A stretch of 47,387 nt of DNA from Clostridium brassicae. GTDB taxonomy: Bacteria; Bacillota; Clostridia; Clostridiales; Clostridiaceae. The position numbers were made by a program, and so were the translations under genes. Numbering within the stretch: position 1 is the stretch's first letter; the number at the start of each line of letters is the position of its first letter. The stretch is taken from positions 1 through 47,387 of the forward strand of contig NZ_JAPQFJ010000023.1 of the NCBI RefSeq assembly GCF_026738875.1. Direction: 5' to 3'. This document shows, in pieces, positions 1-7,657 of this stretch. A model generated the notes under the pieces. The model saw only the letters and a list, made by a program, of their open reading frames with translations. It was not told where the DNA came from and did not search any database.

Positions 1-23
1 TATTGTAAAAATATTAAAGAAAT

Positions 24-75
24 TAAAATAACTAGGTGTTAGCATAATAATACTTTTACCTAGTTATTCTTAAAT
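24..75 (+). terminator. Intrinsic terminator of a gene left of the window
   Basis: The arms AATAACTAGGT (27-37) and ACCTAGTTATT (58-68) pair perfectly and are followed by a weak T-rich run. No gene precedes it inside the window, so it probably ends a plus-strand gene beyond the left edge. Confidence 0.55.
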
Positions 76-170
76 AATTTAATTCTAAAATTTTTATGGA
101 AGTTTACACAAAATTCTTGACAGACTCAAGCAACTGTAAAATATAGATAATAAAAATTAGAAAACTATAT

Positions 171-207
171 AAAAATAAGCCCAGTAACTTGATCTGGGCT
201 TATTTTA
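171..207 (-). terminator. Terminator of the chemoreceptor gene
   Basis: AATAAGCCCAG (174-184) pairs with CTGGGCTTATT (194-204). Read on the minus strand the hairpin directly follows the chemoreceptor stop codon and ends in a T-rich tract, as expected for Rho-independent termination. Confidence 0.8.
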
Positions 208-212
208 AAAAG

Positions 213-1925
213 TTAAATTTTAAATTGTTGTACCATAGTATTAAGTTCTTGTGCAAGCTCAGATTGAGCCTGAGAAGATTGAGATACATTGTTTATAGCA
301 CCAGATATTTCATCTATACTGTTTAATATTTCTTCAGAACTAGCAGCAGATTCTTCAGAAGTTGCTGATACATTTTGGATAGTTTCAGCTACTTGACTTA
401 TTGTTTCACTTATTTGTTCTGATGCTAAAGCTATTTCTTGAGACATATTATTAATAAATTCCGAGTCTTTTTCATATTGAATCCCAGTTTCTAATAAAAG
501 CTCATAACTTGGCTTTACATTATCTGCTATATAACTTAATATTTCATGTCCACTATTAGAGAGGTTATTAAATGCAGTTTGTACCTGCGTAACCATATTG
601 TGAATTTCAGTAACAGTTTGAGATGATTGTTCAGCAAGTTTTCTTACCTCATCTGCTACTACGGCAAATCCTTTTCCTTGTTCTCCTGCTCTTGCAGCTT
701 CAATAGCAGCATTTAAAGATAGTAAGTTAGTTTGTTCAGCAATACTGGCTATAGCATCTGCCATAACTTTTATTTTTTCAACAACTTTTCCATCTTCTAT
801 TGCTTTTATTATTTTATCATGTTTTTCATTATAGATTGAATTGCCAAGTTCTATATTGTTTTCTGCCTTAACTTTTATGTTAATAGCACGTTTCCTTATT
901 TCTTCAACAGAAGCAGCAGCATTTGTTGATTTTTTTGCAAGCTCATGAGCTGTTGCACTTATTTCTTGAGATGAAGCACTTACTTCTTCAGTTGACGAAG
1001 TTAAATTTTCAGTTCCTTCTGCTATTTGTCTAGCTGATTCATTTACGAACTGCATATTTGATGAAACTTCCTCAGTTGTTGCTGACAGTTCCTCACTTGT
1101 AGCACTTATATCACTAGCGCTATTCATTATTTTAGAAATTAATGCTTTTACATTTTCATTAGCCTTATTTAATGATTGGGACAAATGTCCTATCTCATCT
1201 TTTGAATCGATTTGTATTGTTTGGGTTAGATCACCCTTACCTAATGTTTCAGCAAATATAACTATTTTATTTAATTGTTTTGAAATTATTGAGGCAATTA
1301 CAAATCCTAATGTAACTGCTGTAATTAGACCTATTCCAATTACAATAATAATTGTGATTAAAGATGTTTTATATATAGCATTGTTTTTTTCATAATCATT
1401 TTGTGCCAATTGCATATTAAAATCTACATATTCGTTTAAGATTTCAAACATCTTGACTCTTGTTTCGTACATTTTATTAAATGATAATAATGATTGATCA
1501 TACTTATTATTATTTACTAAATTTATAGTATTATCACGAGATACTCTATAATCTTCTAAAAGTTTAGTAAATTGTGCATACATCTGTTTATCTTTGTCTG
1601 TGGTCATAGTTAATTCATAGTCTGATAAGAGCTTATCATTTTCAGCCTTAAGCTGAGTAATTTCATTTTTTAAGTTTTGAAATTTACCTCTATCTTTGTC
1701 ATATAGTAGTGTTAGCATATCAGAGTTAATTTGAAGAAGATTTTCCTTTATCTGTCCCATGCATTTTACACCCATTAAGTCTATTTTGTACATTGAAACA
1801 GAACCTGAATTTATTTTCCTCATATTTAGTACACCTATAGATCCTACTATGCCTATAAATAGTGAAACCACAATAAAAGAGAATATTAATTTTTGAGCCA
1901 TTTTTAAATTATTAAACCACTTCAT
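213..1925 (-). CDS. Methyl-accepting chemotaxis protein
   Basis: Transmembrane chemoreceptor that signals through CheA/CheW to the flagellar motor. The 570-residue protein has a first membrane helix (about 11-34), an extracytoplasmic four-helix-bundle type sensor (about 35-180), a second membrane helix (about 187-212), a HAMP linker (about 213-265) and a long coiled signalling domain. The conserved hairpin tip is visible as [19 protein letters not shown] followed by [17 protein letters not shown]. The start chosen is the ATG at 1925 behind AAGGAAGGGAG; a longer frame to 1955 has no ribosome binding site. Stretches rich in Ser/Glu ([12 protein letters not shown] and similar) match methylation helices. 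The ligand cannot be told from sequence. Monocistronic, with its own terminator. Confidence 0.95.
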   Translation of the reverse strand: MKWFNNLKMAQKLIFSFIVVSLFIGIVGSIGVLNMRKINSGSVSMYKIDLMGVKCMGQIKENLLQINSDMLTLLYDKDRGKFQNLKNEITQLKAENDKLLSDYELTMTTDKDKQMYAQFTKLLEDYRVSRDNTINLVNNNKYDQSLLSFNKMYETRVKMFEILNEYVDFNMQLAQNDYEKNNAIYKTSLITIIIVIGIGLITAVTLGFVIASIISKQLNKIVIFAETLGKGDLTQTIQIDSKDEIGHLSQSLNKANENVKALISKIMNSASDISATSEELSATTEEVSSNMQFVNESARQIAEGTENLTSSTEEVSASSQEISATAHELAKKSTNAAASVEEIRKRAINIKVKAENNIELGNSIYNEKHDKIIKAIEDGKVVEKIKVMADAIASIAEQTNLLSLNAAIEAARAGEQGKGFAVVADEVRKLAEQSSQTVTEIHNMVTQVQTAFNNLSNSGHEILSYIADNVKPSYELLLETGIQYEKDSEFINNMSQEIALASEQISETISQVAETIQNVSATSEESAASSEEILNSIDEISGAINNVSQSSQAQSELAQELNTMVQQFKI

Positions 1926-2063
1926 ATATTTGCTCCCTTCCTTTGAAATATACATATATCTCGAATGGATTTTTGTAAACTTAATATAATAAATAATGGA
2001 AATTGCATATACACCCCATTAAATATTAGAAGTTTTGCGTATATATATATGAGGTGGATTGAT

Positions 2064-2210
2064 ATGAGAGTTAATAGAATAATAGAAATTAATAAAAATT
2101 ATGAGGAAAGAGAAAGAATTGAATTTAAACAAAAAAAACAGAATGACAATAATAAAGATATATCATTTTCAGAAATTCTAAAGAAGAAAATGTACAAAAA
2201 TAGAGCTTGA
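2064..2210 (+). CDS. Small charged hypothetical protein
   Basis: 48-residue cytoplasmic protein, very rich in Lys, Glu and Asn, predicted mostly helical, ending SFSEILKKKM-YKNRA. The start at 2064 has GAGGTGG upstream at good spacing; a longer in-frame extension from 1965 lacks a binding site. A terminator follows immediately, so it looks like a genuine single-gene unit divergent from the chemoreceptor. I do not recognise a family with certainty. The FSEIL-type C-terminus recalls small proteins near clostridial motility genes, which is a guess. Confidence 0.55.
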   Translation: MRVNRIIEINKNYEERERIEFKQKKQNDNNKDISFSEILKKKMYKNRA

Positions 2211-2245
2211 ATAAGCATTTGGTTAATTCCAGATGCTTATTTTTA
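2208..2245 (+). terminator. Terminator after the small ORF
   Basis: ATAAGCATTTGG and CCAGATGCTTAT form a hairpin just after the stop codon, followed by TTTTTATATT. Confidence 0.8.
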
Positions 2246-2289
2246 TATTATTTAATTTATAATATAAAAATTAATTAGGCTTATTAATA

Positions 2290-2494
2290 ATGTAAAATTA
2301 ATAGGTATTGACTTAAGTGGAATACAAACATGGTAAGTATTATGTACCAGTAGATAAATATGTTAAAAATAAAGGAGCCTATGTTATAGAAAATATATGT
2401 AATTTAGAAAGGTTGCTTCATAATTGAAAGCAAATGTAAATTGGATTCAATTAGACGGAACTACAGCAATAAAGGTTGAAATTGAAACTTTATA
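2290..2494 (+). pseudogene. Relic of a cyclase-family (kynurenine formamidase-like) hydrolase, C-terminal part
   Basis: Translated in shifting frames the region reads VKLIGIDLSGIQ, then HGKYYVPVDKYVKNKG, then AYVIENICNLERLLHN, then KANVNWIQLDGTTAIKVEIE and a stop. This order matches the C-terminal third of the cyclase/kynurenine formamidase family, with its (I/V)EN-L-x-NL motif. A frameshift at about 2332 and an in-frame stop near 2425 break it, and there is no start or N-terminal half with the metal-binding HxGTHxD motif. The family call rests on motif memory; decay is directly visible. Confidence 0.6.
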
Positions 2495-2526
2495 AAAATT
2501 TATAAAACTAATAGGATACAGTATAA

Positions 2527-2570
2527 TTAAGAGAAGTCACAAAAGATGACTTCTCTTAAAATATTTTTTA
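2527..2570 (+). terminator. Terminator hairpin after the cyclase relic
   Basis: AAGAGAAGTCA and its complement TGACTTCTCTT (2529-2557) pair perfectly, followed by an A/T-rich run with TTTTTTAG. It marks the former end of the relic transcription unit. Confidence 0.7.
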
Positions 2571-2711
2571 GTTTTTTAGTATGATTGGGTAAATATGATA
2601 TAATTTAACAAGAACGAGAGTATTAAAACTAATATTATAAATTATATAGGTAAATTTAAGATATAGATTAATTTGTAGTTGTTGAATATTTTAAATGAGT
2701 AGGTGAGACAT

Positions 2712-3134
2712 ATGTTTCAGATAAAGAGAGGTATTATAACGGCAGAACAATTTAATGTTTTAGCAGAGTCTGTTAGATGGGGACATCCTACTATTGATCA
2801 GGTGAAAATAGCACTAGAAAATTCATTATATACTGGTTGTGTAGTAGATGGTAATGAGGTTATTGCAATGGGAAGAATGTTTGGTGATAATAGCATGTCT
2901 TATTTTATAAAAGATGTAGTAGTAATGCCTAAATATCAAGGTAAGGGTATTGGAAAATTAATTATTAATGATATGTTATCTTTTCTTAAAGAAAGAACAC
3001 CAGAAGGATGGAAGTTTTGTGTTGAGCTTATGAGTGCCTCTGGGAAAGAAGCTTTCTATGAAAAGTTTGGGTTTCAAAGGAGACCATCAATGACAAACGG
3101 AGCTGGGATGTTTTTAATGGTAAATAGTAATTAA
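2712..3134 (+). CDS. GNAT family N-acetyltransferase
   Basis: Cytoplasmic acetyl-CoA dependent acyltransferase of 140 residues, the usual length for a single GNAT domain. The acetyl-CoA binding motif A is clear: VVVMPKYQGKGIGKLII, that is, a beta strand followed by the Q/R-x-x-G-x-G/A pyrophosphate loop. The C-terminal EKFGFQRRP motif (F-Y-x-K-x-G-F) is also typical. ATG at 2712 is preferred because AGGTGAG lies 5-6 nt upstream; a GTG at 2703 would overlap that site. The substrate is not predictable. The epimerase gene begins about 50 nt downstream, so the two may be cotranscribed. Confidence 0.9.
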   Translation: MFQIKRGIITAEQFNVLAESVRWGHPTIDQVKIALENSLYTGCVVDGNEVIAMGRMFGDNSMSYFIKDVVVMPKYQGKGIGKLIINDMLSFLKERTPEGWKFCVELMSASGKEAFYEKFGFQRRPSMTNGAGMFLMVNSN

Positions 3135-3187
3135 TATGGATAATGATTAAAGCAAGGGAATTACTATTAGTTGAAAGGGGGAAGTAT

Positions 3188-4132
3188 ATGAAAATATTAG
3201 TTATGGGAGGAACTGAATTTGTAAGCAGTTCGTTATCAAAATATCTAATATCAAAAGGCTATACTGTGGATATATTTACAAGAGGAATTAAACCTATTAA
3301 ATATGATGGAATTAGAAAACATTTAAAAGGTGATAGAAAATCAATTAAAGATTTAAAAGCTAATATTGCAAACGAAAAGTATGATTATATTTTTGACATT
3401 TCAGCATATGTAAAAGAGGATGTGCAAAAATTAATTAAAATTTTAAATAAGGAAAATTTAAGAAGATATGTATTTTGTAGCTCTGGGTCAGTATATGTAC
3501 CTTCAGATAAAATAGTTACAGAAGAATTTACTCGAGGTAAAAACGTAAATTGGGGGAGTTATGGATTAGATAAAAAGAAAGCGGAAGACTATTTATTTGA
3601 ATTATGGGAAAATGAGAAATTTCCTATAACTATATTTAGGCCAACTTACATATATGGAGAAGAGAATAACTTATATAGAGAAGTCTATTTATTTGATAGG
3701 ATAACTAAAGGAGTGGATATTCCTATACCAAATGGTAATGAAAAGACACAATTTATATATATAAGTGATTTAGTTAAAGTATTTGAAAGTACTATATATA
3801 CAGAGAAAACATTAGGACAAGCATATAATATAACTCATTCACAGATAGTGACATGGCAACAATTAGTTGAAACAGCTATGAAAGTAGTTAATAGGAAAGT
3901 AAATATAAAAAAAGTGGATAGTGAAAAAATAAATATAAGTGTAAGAGAATATTTTCCTTTTAGAAATCTTACTTATCTATTAGATACAAAAAAAGCTGAA
4001 AAAGACGGACTGTATATGCCAAAGATTGACTTGTTTGAAGGATTAAAGCTTTCATATAAATGGTATTGTAATGTTAAACCAGAAGTAAGAGATGCTAAAA
4101 TGAATAAAATTAATTTAGTATTAGATATGTAA
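3188..4132 (+). CDS. NAD(P)-dependent epimerase/dehydratase (extended SDR)
   Basis: 314-residue Rossmann-fold enzyme of the extended short-chain dehydrogenase/reductase superfamily. The N-terminal MKILVMGGTEFVSSSL carries a divergent G-x-x-G-x-x-G dinucleotide loop in which the last glycine is replaced. The catalytic pair appears as YGLDKKKAE (Y-x-x-x-K), with SSGSVY as the preceding Ser/Thr strand and RPTYIYGEEN as the substrate loop. The pattern resembles the CSP41-like group of nucleotide-sugar epimerase relatives. ATG at 3188 follows AAAGGGGGAAG; the longer frame from 3143 has no binding site. The sugar substrate is unknown. It lies in the same direction as the GNAT gene. Confidence 0.85.
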   Translation: MKILVMGGTEFVSSSLSKYLISKGYTVDIFTRGIKPIKYDGIRKHLKGDRKSIKDLKANIANEKYDYIFDISAYVKEDVQKLIKILNKENLRRYVFCSSGSVYVPSDKIVTEEFTRGKNVNWGSYGLDKKKAEDYLFELWENEKFPITIFRPTYIYGEENNLYREVYLFDRITKGVDIPIPNGNEKTQFIYISDLVKVFESTIYTEKTLGQAYNITHSQIVTWQQLVETAMKVVNRKVNIKKVDSEKINISVREYFPFRNLTYLLDTKKAEKDGLYMPKIDLFEGLKLSYKWYCNVKPEVRDAKMNKINLVLDM

Positions 4133-4165
4133 ATAATTAAATTTTCTATTAAGAGGTAAACAAAT

Positions 4166-4249
4166 ATGATATATACAAATGAAGATAAACATAATAAAAG
4201 ACTAAGGGTTAATTGCGAAAATTTTGGCTTATGTTGTATAGCGTTATAA
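4166..4249 (+). CDS. Possible 27-residue Cys-containing peptide (doubtful)
   Basis: A short frame behind AGAGGTAAACAA-ATATG ends with NCENFGLCCIAL. It carries three cysteines and resembles no family I know. It may be a relic or chance frame; only the ribosome binding site supports it. Confidence 0.2.
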   Translation: MIYTNEDKHNKRLRVNCENFGLCCIAL

Positions 4250-4307
4250 TTTTCAGCTTCATAAGTTTACAAACTATTGGGCAAAGTAATTATCTGAAGA
4301 CATACAT

Positions 4308-4351
4308 AAAAAACATCGTATTATTCGATTTTGAATTATACGATGTTTTTG
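4308..4351 (+). terminator. Strong intrinsic terminator
   Basis: AAACATCGTAT pairs with ATACGATGTTT, followed by TTTGTGTTT. It closes the GNAT/epimerase unit. Confidence 0.75.
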
Positions 4352-4395
4352 TGTTTCGGTATTTCTATATAAGAAATTAAATTTATTTTTTACTA

Positions 4396-4426
4396 TTGAC
4401 TCTAACGTAACGTAATAGTATATTGT
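4396..4426 (+). promoter_or_regulatory. MerR-type promoter and operator
   Basis: TTGACT (4396-4401) and TATTGT (4421-4426) are 19 bp apart, the over-long spacer that MerR-family activators remodel. A 21-bp imperfect dyad (4399-4419), with outer arms ACTcT and AtAGT and inner ACGT/ACGT, sits between them. The first gene downstream is the MerR/TipAS regulator, so autoregulation is likely. Confidence 0.75.
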
Positions 4427-4458
4427 ATAACTATACTAAAAAGAAAAGAGATGAAAAA

Positions 4459-5190
4459 ATGAAGATTAACGAGGTTGCAAAATTAACTGGAGTTACTGTA
4501 AGAACACTACATTATTATGATGAAATAGAATTACTTAAACCGAGCCAAATTACTGAATCAGGTTATAGATTATATGATGAAAATGCCCTTGCTAAACTGC
4601 AACAGATACTATTCTTTAAGGAGCTGGAATTTTCTCTTAGTGAAATTAAGGATATTATAACAAATCCTGCATTTCATAAAACAGAGGCATTAAAAAATCA
4701 CAAAAAATTACTTATTAAAAAGCGTGAACGAATTAAAAAGCTGATAACACTTGTAGATAATACAATAAAAGGAGAAGATAACATGAGTTTTAAAGAATTT
4801 GATATGACAGAAATTGAAATTAGTAAAAAGAAATATGCAAAAGAGGTTAAAGAACGTTGGGGGAATTCTGATGCCTATATAGAAAGCGAGAAAAAATGTA
4901 ATAGTTATAGTAAAACTCAGTGGCAGGATATAAACGAGGAAGGCAGGGATATTTTAAAAGCCTTTGCTAATAGTATGAATAAAACTCCTGACAGCAAAGA
5001 AATTCAAGAACTTGTTAAGAAGTGGCAAAATTTCATTACAGTAAGGTTTTACAACTGTACAAATGAAATTTTGAAGTGTCTAGGCCTCATGTATGTTGAA
5101 GATGAACGTTTTAAGAAGAATATTGATCAGAATGGTGAGGGAACAGCAGAGTTCATCTCAAAGGCAATTGCAATTTACTGTACAAAATGA
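4459..5190 (+). CDS. MerR family regulator with TipAS antibiotic-recognition domain
   Basis: 243-residue transcription activator. Residues 1-70 form the winged-helix DNA-binding domain (KINEVAKLTGVTVRTLHYYD), residues 70-105 the dimerisation coiled coil, and the remainder (WGNSDAYIESEKKCNSYS..., ending AEFISKAIAIYCTK) the TipAS all-helical ligand domain that in TipAL/Mta-type proteins binds thiopeptides or other drugs. The ATG at 4459 matches the conserved family start; upstream in-frame codons to 4423 lie inside the promoter. The gene has its own 19-bp-spacer promoter with dyad. TipAL itself binds ligand through a cysteine; Cys residues are present here (for example near CNSYS), but ligand and regulon cannot be inferred. 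Confidence 0.93.
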   Translation: MKINEVAKLTGVTVRTLHYYDEIELLKPSQITESGYRLYDENALAKLQQILFFKELEFSLSEIKDIITNPAFHKTEALKNHKKLLIKKRERIKKLITLVDNTIKGEDNMSFKEFDMTEIEISKKKYAKEVKERWGNSDAYIESEKKCNSYSKTQWQDINEEGRDILKAFANSMNKTPDSKEIQELVKKWQNFITVRFYNCTNEILKCLGLMYVEDERFKKNIDQNGEGTAEFISKAIAIYCTK

Positions 5191-5250
5191 GTATAATTTT
5201 TATTATGGATTTTCTTTAAAGATGTATCAAAATCTTAGGGGTGTAGAATA

Positions 5251-5637
5251 ATGTCAAAAGAGTTTATAATGGATCTAAATGATATTCAACCAAGTCAATT
5301 ATATATAAATTCACAAAAACTTCATAATGTTTTAAAGTGGTTCAAACCAAATGAATATAATAGTTATGATGCCATACCTATTAAAAATTTAAATGGGAAA
5401 ATAATATTTACAGATGGTCATACAAGGGCTTATGCTTCATATCTAAAAGGAGTACAAACTATAAAAGTGTATTGGGATGAAGATGAATTAGATTGGAATG
5501 CATATGAGATTTGTGTTGAATGGTGCAACTTGGAAGGAATAAAATCAATATATGATTTAAAAAACAGAGTAATAAATCCAGATGAATATAAAATTTTGTG
5601 GATAGAAAGATGTGAAAAAATTCATAATCAATTATAA
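5251..5637 (+). CDS. ParB-like nuclease-fold domain protein
   Basis: 128-residue protein. The core IIFTDGHTRAYASYLKG corresponds to the ParB/Srx-type D-G-x-H-R box, preceded by an N-terminal strand IQPSQLYINSQKL like the L-x-P-S segment of ParB domains. There is no DNA-binding HTH, so it is not a partitioning ParB; small clostridial proteins of this kind are often annotated ParB N-terminal domain proteins and their role is unknown. GGGGTG at 5238 provides the ribosome binding site. A decayed copy of the same family lies at 7472-7645. Confidence 0.65.
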   Translation: MSKEFIMDLNDIQPSQLYINSQKLHNVLKWFKPNEYNSYDAIPIKNLNGKIIFTDGHTRAYASYLKGVQTIKVYWDEDELDWNAYEICVEWCNLEGIKSIYDLKNRVINPDEYKILWIERCEKIHNQL

Positions 5638-5648
5638 ATATTGATAAT

Positions 5649-5700
5649 TAAAATCCGTTCACCATGGGAAAATATACATTGTGAGCGGATTTGATTTTTA
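5649..5700. terminator. Bidirectional terminator
   Basis: AAATCCGTTCAC (5651-5662) pairs with GTGAGCGGATTT (5681-5692). T-rich runs follow on both strands, so it can serve the ParB-like gene and the convergent SEDS gene. Confidence 0.75.
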
Positions 5701-5764
5701 ATCAAATAAAAATTAACCTTATAATGGAGTTTTGGGAGTGCGGTTATAAAAGTTTACATTATAA

Positions 5765-7063
5765 TTAACTTATATTGTTATCCTCTAGGTATTTTTTACT
5801 ACTAGAGATGTTTCTTCTTCTATAAGCACTTAAAATTAATCCTACAGATATCATATTAAACAAGCATAAGATACCTCCATAACTTATAAATGGAAGGGAT
5901 ATGCCCATTAAAGGAACTAAATTAAGGTTCATCAGTATGTTTAATAAGAATTGAACTAGAAGTATAGAAATTAAGCCTGAACATAATAGTTTTCCATATT
6001 CATCTTTAATGTTCTTTGTTATTCGTGTCATTCTAATTATAAATCCTGTAATTAAGATTACTAGGATAATAATACTAAACCATCCAAAAGAAGATAATAT
6101 ATAGCTAAAAATAAATTCAGTATGAAGTTTAGGTAAAGTATATTTAGCGTCAACAATACCTTTACCAAGGAAACTAGATGAACTTAGTATGGTTTTTAAC
6201 TGTACATTTATATAACCAATACCTGTTGAATACATTTGAGGGCTTAGAAATGCAGTTAGTCTTTTTAGCATATATGGTCGATTTAATATTGTAAAAGAAA
6301 CAGCACTTATAGAGATAATACCTATAGAAAAAATATATTTTAACTTAATTCTTGATTTTAATGCTAATACTATGAAACCTGCAGTATATATCACTGCAGA
6401 GGCAGTTGAATTTCCAAATGTCATTATAGCAGAAGGTAATGCTAATAAAAAAATTCCCTTAAGTAAATTAGTTTTTCTATTCCAATTCCAGTTAGTAAAA
6501 ATTCCAGCTAAAGATATGATTAATATGTAAGAAGCAATAGTAGTTACTATTGTAACTTGGGATATATCTTCAAAATGGACAAATTGAGTAAAAAGTATAA
6601 GTAATGTAATGGTAGATACAAATATATACTTTGAGTATTTTTCGAGTTTTCTGTAATCAAATAGGTAAAGTAAAACTATCATTAAGCTTCCAAGTGAGGC
6701 AGACAATAAACTTCTATTAAAGATATAGTCAATGTTTTCAGCTATATTATTAGATTTCAGAATATACATAAGGATAACACCTATATTAACTAAAGCCAAA
6801 GTAAGTATTAAAGTTATCCAATCAGGAGAACCCTTGTGAGCTAAATTAAGTTGTTTACCTACTTCAGAAGGATTTCCCATTCTTTTTATAGCTTCATCTA
6901 AGGCAACTTCTTTAGATAGTCCGTTTTTAATACCTTCTTCATAAATGTCTTCTATATGGGAACTTATTTCTGAGGCAATCTCATGGTGTGCTTCTTTAAG
7001 TTTAATATAGGAACAAACATCATTGATATAATTTTTAATTTTGGTAGTTTTATCTATTGACAT
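5765..7063 (-). CDS. HAAS-domain/SEDS (FtsW/RodA/SpoVE-like) membrane protein
   Basis: 432 residues. Residues 1-75 are a cytoplasmic HAAS domain (EIASEISSHIEDIYEEGIKN, then ALDEAIKRMGNPSEVG), typical of membrane proteins paired with PadR regulators. The rest is a polytopic SEDS module with about ten helices, recognisable from KLHTEFIFSYILSSFGW (312 onward) and PLMGISLPFISYGG. SEDS proteins polymerise peptidoglycan with a partner transpeptidase, but here the usual P-D-L-G motif is absent (IMTFGNSTASAV, 213-225) and the conserved H-T-D-F/M Asp is Glu316. Activity is therefore uncertain. ATG at 7063 lies behind GGGAGGG and overlaps the PadR stop by 10 nt, implying translational coupling. Confidence 0.85.
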   Translation of the reverse strand: MSIDKTTKIKNYINDVCSYIKLKEAHHEIASEISSHIEDIYEEGIKNGLSKEVALDEAIKRMGNPSEVGKQLNLAHKGSPDWITLILTLALVNIGVILMYILKSNNIAENIDYIFNRSLLSASLGSLMIVLLYLFDYRKLEKYSKYIFVSTITLLILFTQFVHFEDISQVTIVTTIASYILIISLAGIFTNWNWNRKTNLLKGIFLLALPSAIMTFGNSTASAVIYTAGFIVLALKSRIKLKYIFSIGIISISAVSFTILNRPYMLKRLTAFLSPQMYSTGIGYINVQLKTILSSSSFLGKGIVDAKYTLPKLHTEFIFSYILSSFGWFSIIILVILITGFIIRMTRITKNIKDEYGKLLCSGLISILLVQFLLNILMNLNLVPLMGISLPFISYGGILCLFNMISVGLILSAYRRRNISSSKKYLEDNNIS

Positions 7064-7404
7064 GTTATTCCCTCCCATAAAATTTTATCTACTGCCGTAC
7101 GGAAAGTATTCCATTCTTCTTTCTTTTCTTTTAATTCTAACTTTCCTTTATCTGTAATCTTATAATATTTTCGTTTTCGTTTTCCATCACCTTGCTCCCA
7201 AAAGGATTCAACTAAGTTTTTGCTTTCAAGTGTATGAAGAATAGGGTAAAGAGTGCCTTCTTTAAAGGAAAAAATACCGTTGGATTTTTCTTCAATACTT
7301 TTTATCATTTCATAGCCGTACATAGTTTTTTTATCAAGTAGTTTTAAGATAAGAATTACAGTACTACCTTTTAGTAATTCTTTATTGATATTTATAAGTA
7401 ACAC
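7054..7404 (-). CDS. PadR family transcriptional regulator (unusual start)
   Basis: Winged-helix repressor of about 113-116 residues with the PadR signature KKTMYGYEMIKSIEEKS, FSFKEGTLYPILHTLESKNL and GKRKRKYYKITDKG. It almost certainly controls itself and the overlapping HAAS/SEDS gene. The start is odd. Homologues begin M-N-I-N-K-E-L-L-K-G, and here the aligned codon is ATA (7395-7393), 8 nt after a perfect AGGAGG. The only conventional in-frame start upstream is GTG at 7404, which overlaps the AGGAGG itself. Coordinates use the GTG; initiation at ATA is the better fit to the ribosome binding site. A perfect 37-bp palindrome lies about 50 nt upstream. Confidence 0.88.
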   Translation of the reverse strand: MLLININKELLKGSTVILILKLLDKKTMYGYEMIKSIEEKSNGIFSFKEGTLYPILHTLESKNLVESFWEQGDGKRKRKYYKITDKGKLELKEKKEEWNTFRTAVDKILWEGITCQ

Positions 7405-7448
7405 CTCCTAAAGATTTAATTTAAAAGTTTAATAATAAATAATACATA

Positions 7449-7485
7449 GATATACTATACATAGTAAATCTATGTATAGTATATC
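7449..7485. promoter_or_regulatory. Perfect 16-5-16 palindrome, probable PadR operator
   Basis: GATATACTATACATAG (7449-7464) is exactly mirrored by CTATGTATAGTATATC (7470-7485) around TAAAT. It contains ACAT/ATGT half-sites spaced as in known PadR operators and lies in the PadR-SEDS promoter region. There is no T run, so it is not a terminator. Confidence 0.7.
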
Positions 7486-7645
7486 ACCTTATTATGGAAA
7501 TGCAAGTAGAAAAATAATATTTACAGATTGTCATATAGGGGCTTATGCTTTTAATAATTCATATCCGACAGATATTGTTGTTATAAAAGATGGTATTGTA
7601 ATGGTAAGTGCACAATTATATAATTATATTCAAAAACATGAGTAA
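7472..7645 (+). pseudogene. Relic of a ParB-like paralogue
   Basis: A 57-codon frame contains RKIIFTDCHIGAYAFN, clearly the decayed counterpart of GKIIFTDGHTRAYASY in the gene at 5251-5637, and the DNA is similar too. The G-H-T-R box is broken (G to C, R to G). The following residues (NSYPTDIVVIKDGIVMVSAQ) do not match the paralogue, so the frame is a chimera. It has no ribosome binding site and overlaps the palindrome. Confidence 0.6.
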
Positions 7646-7657
7646 TGGAGGAGCCCT

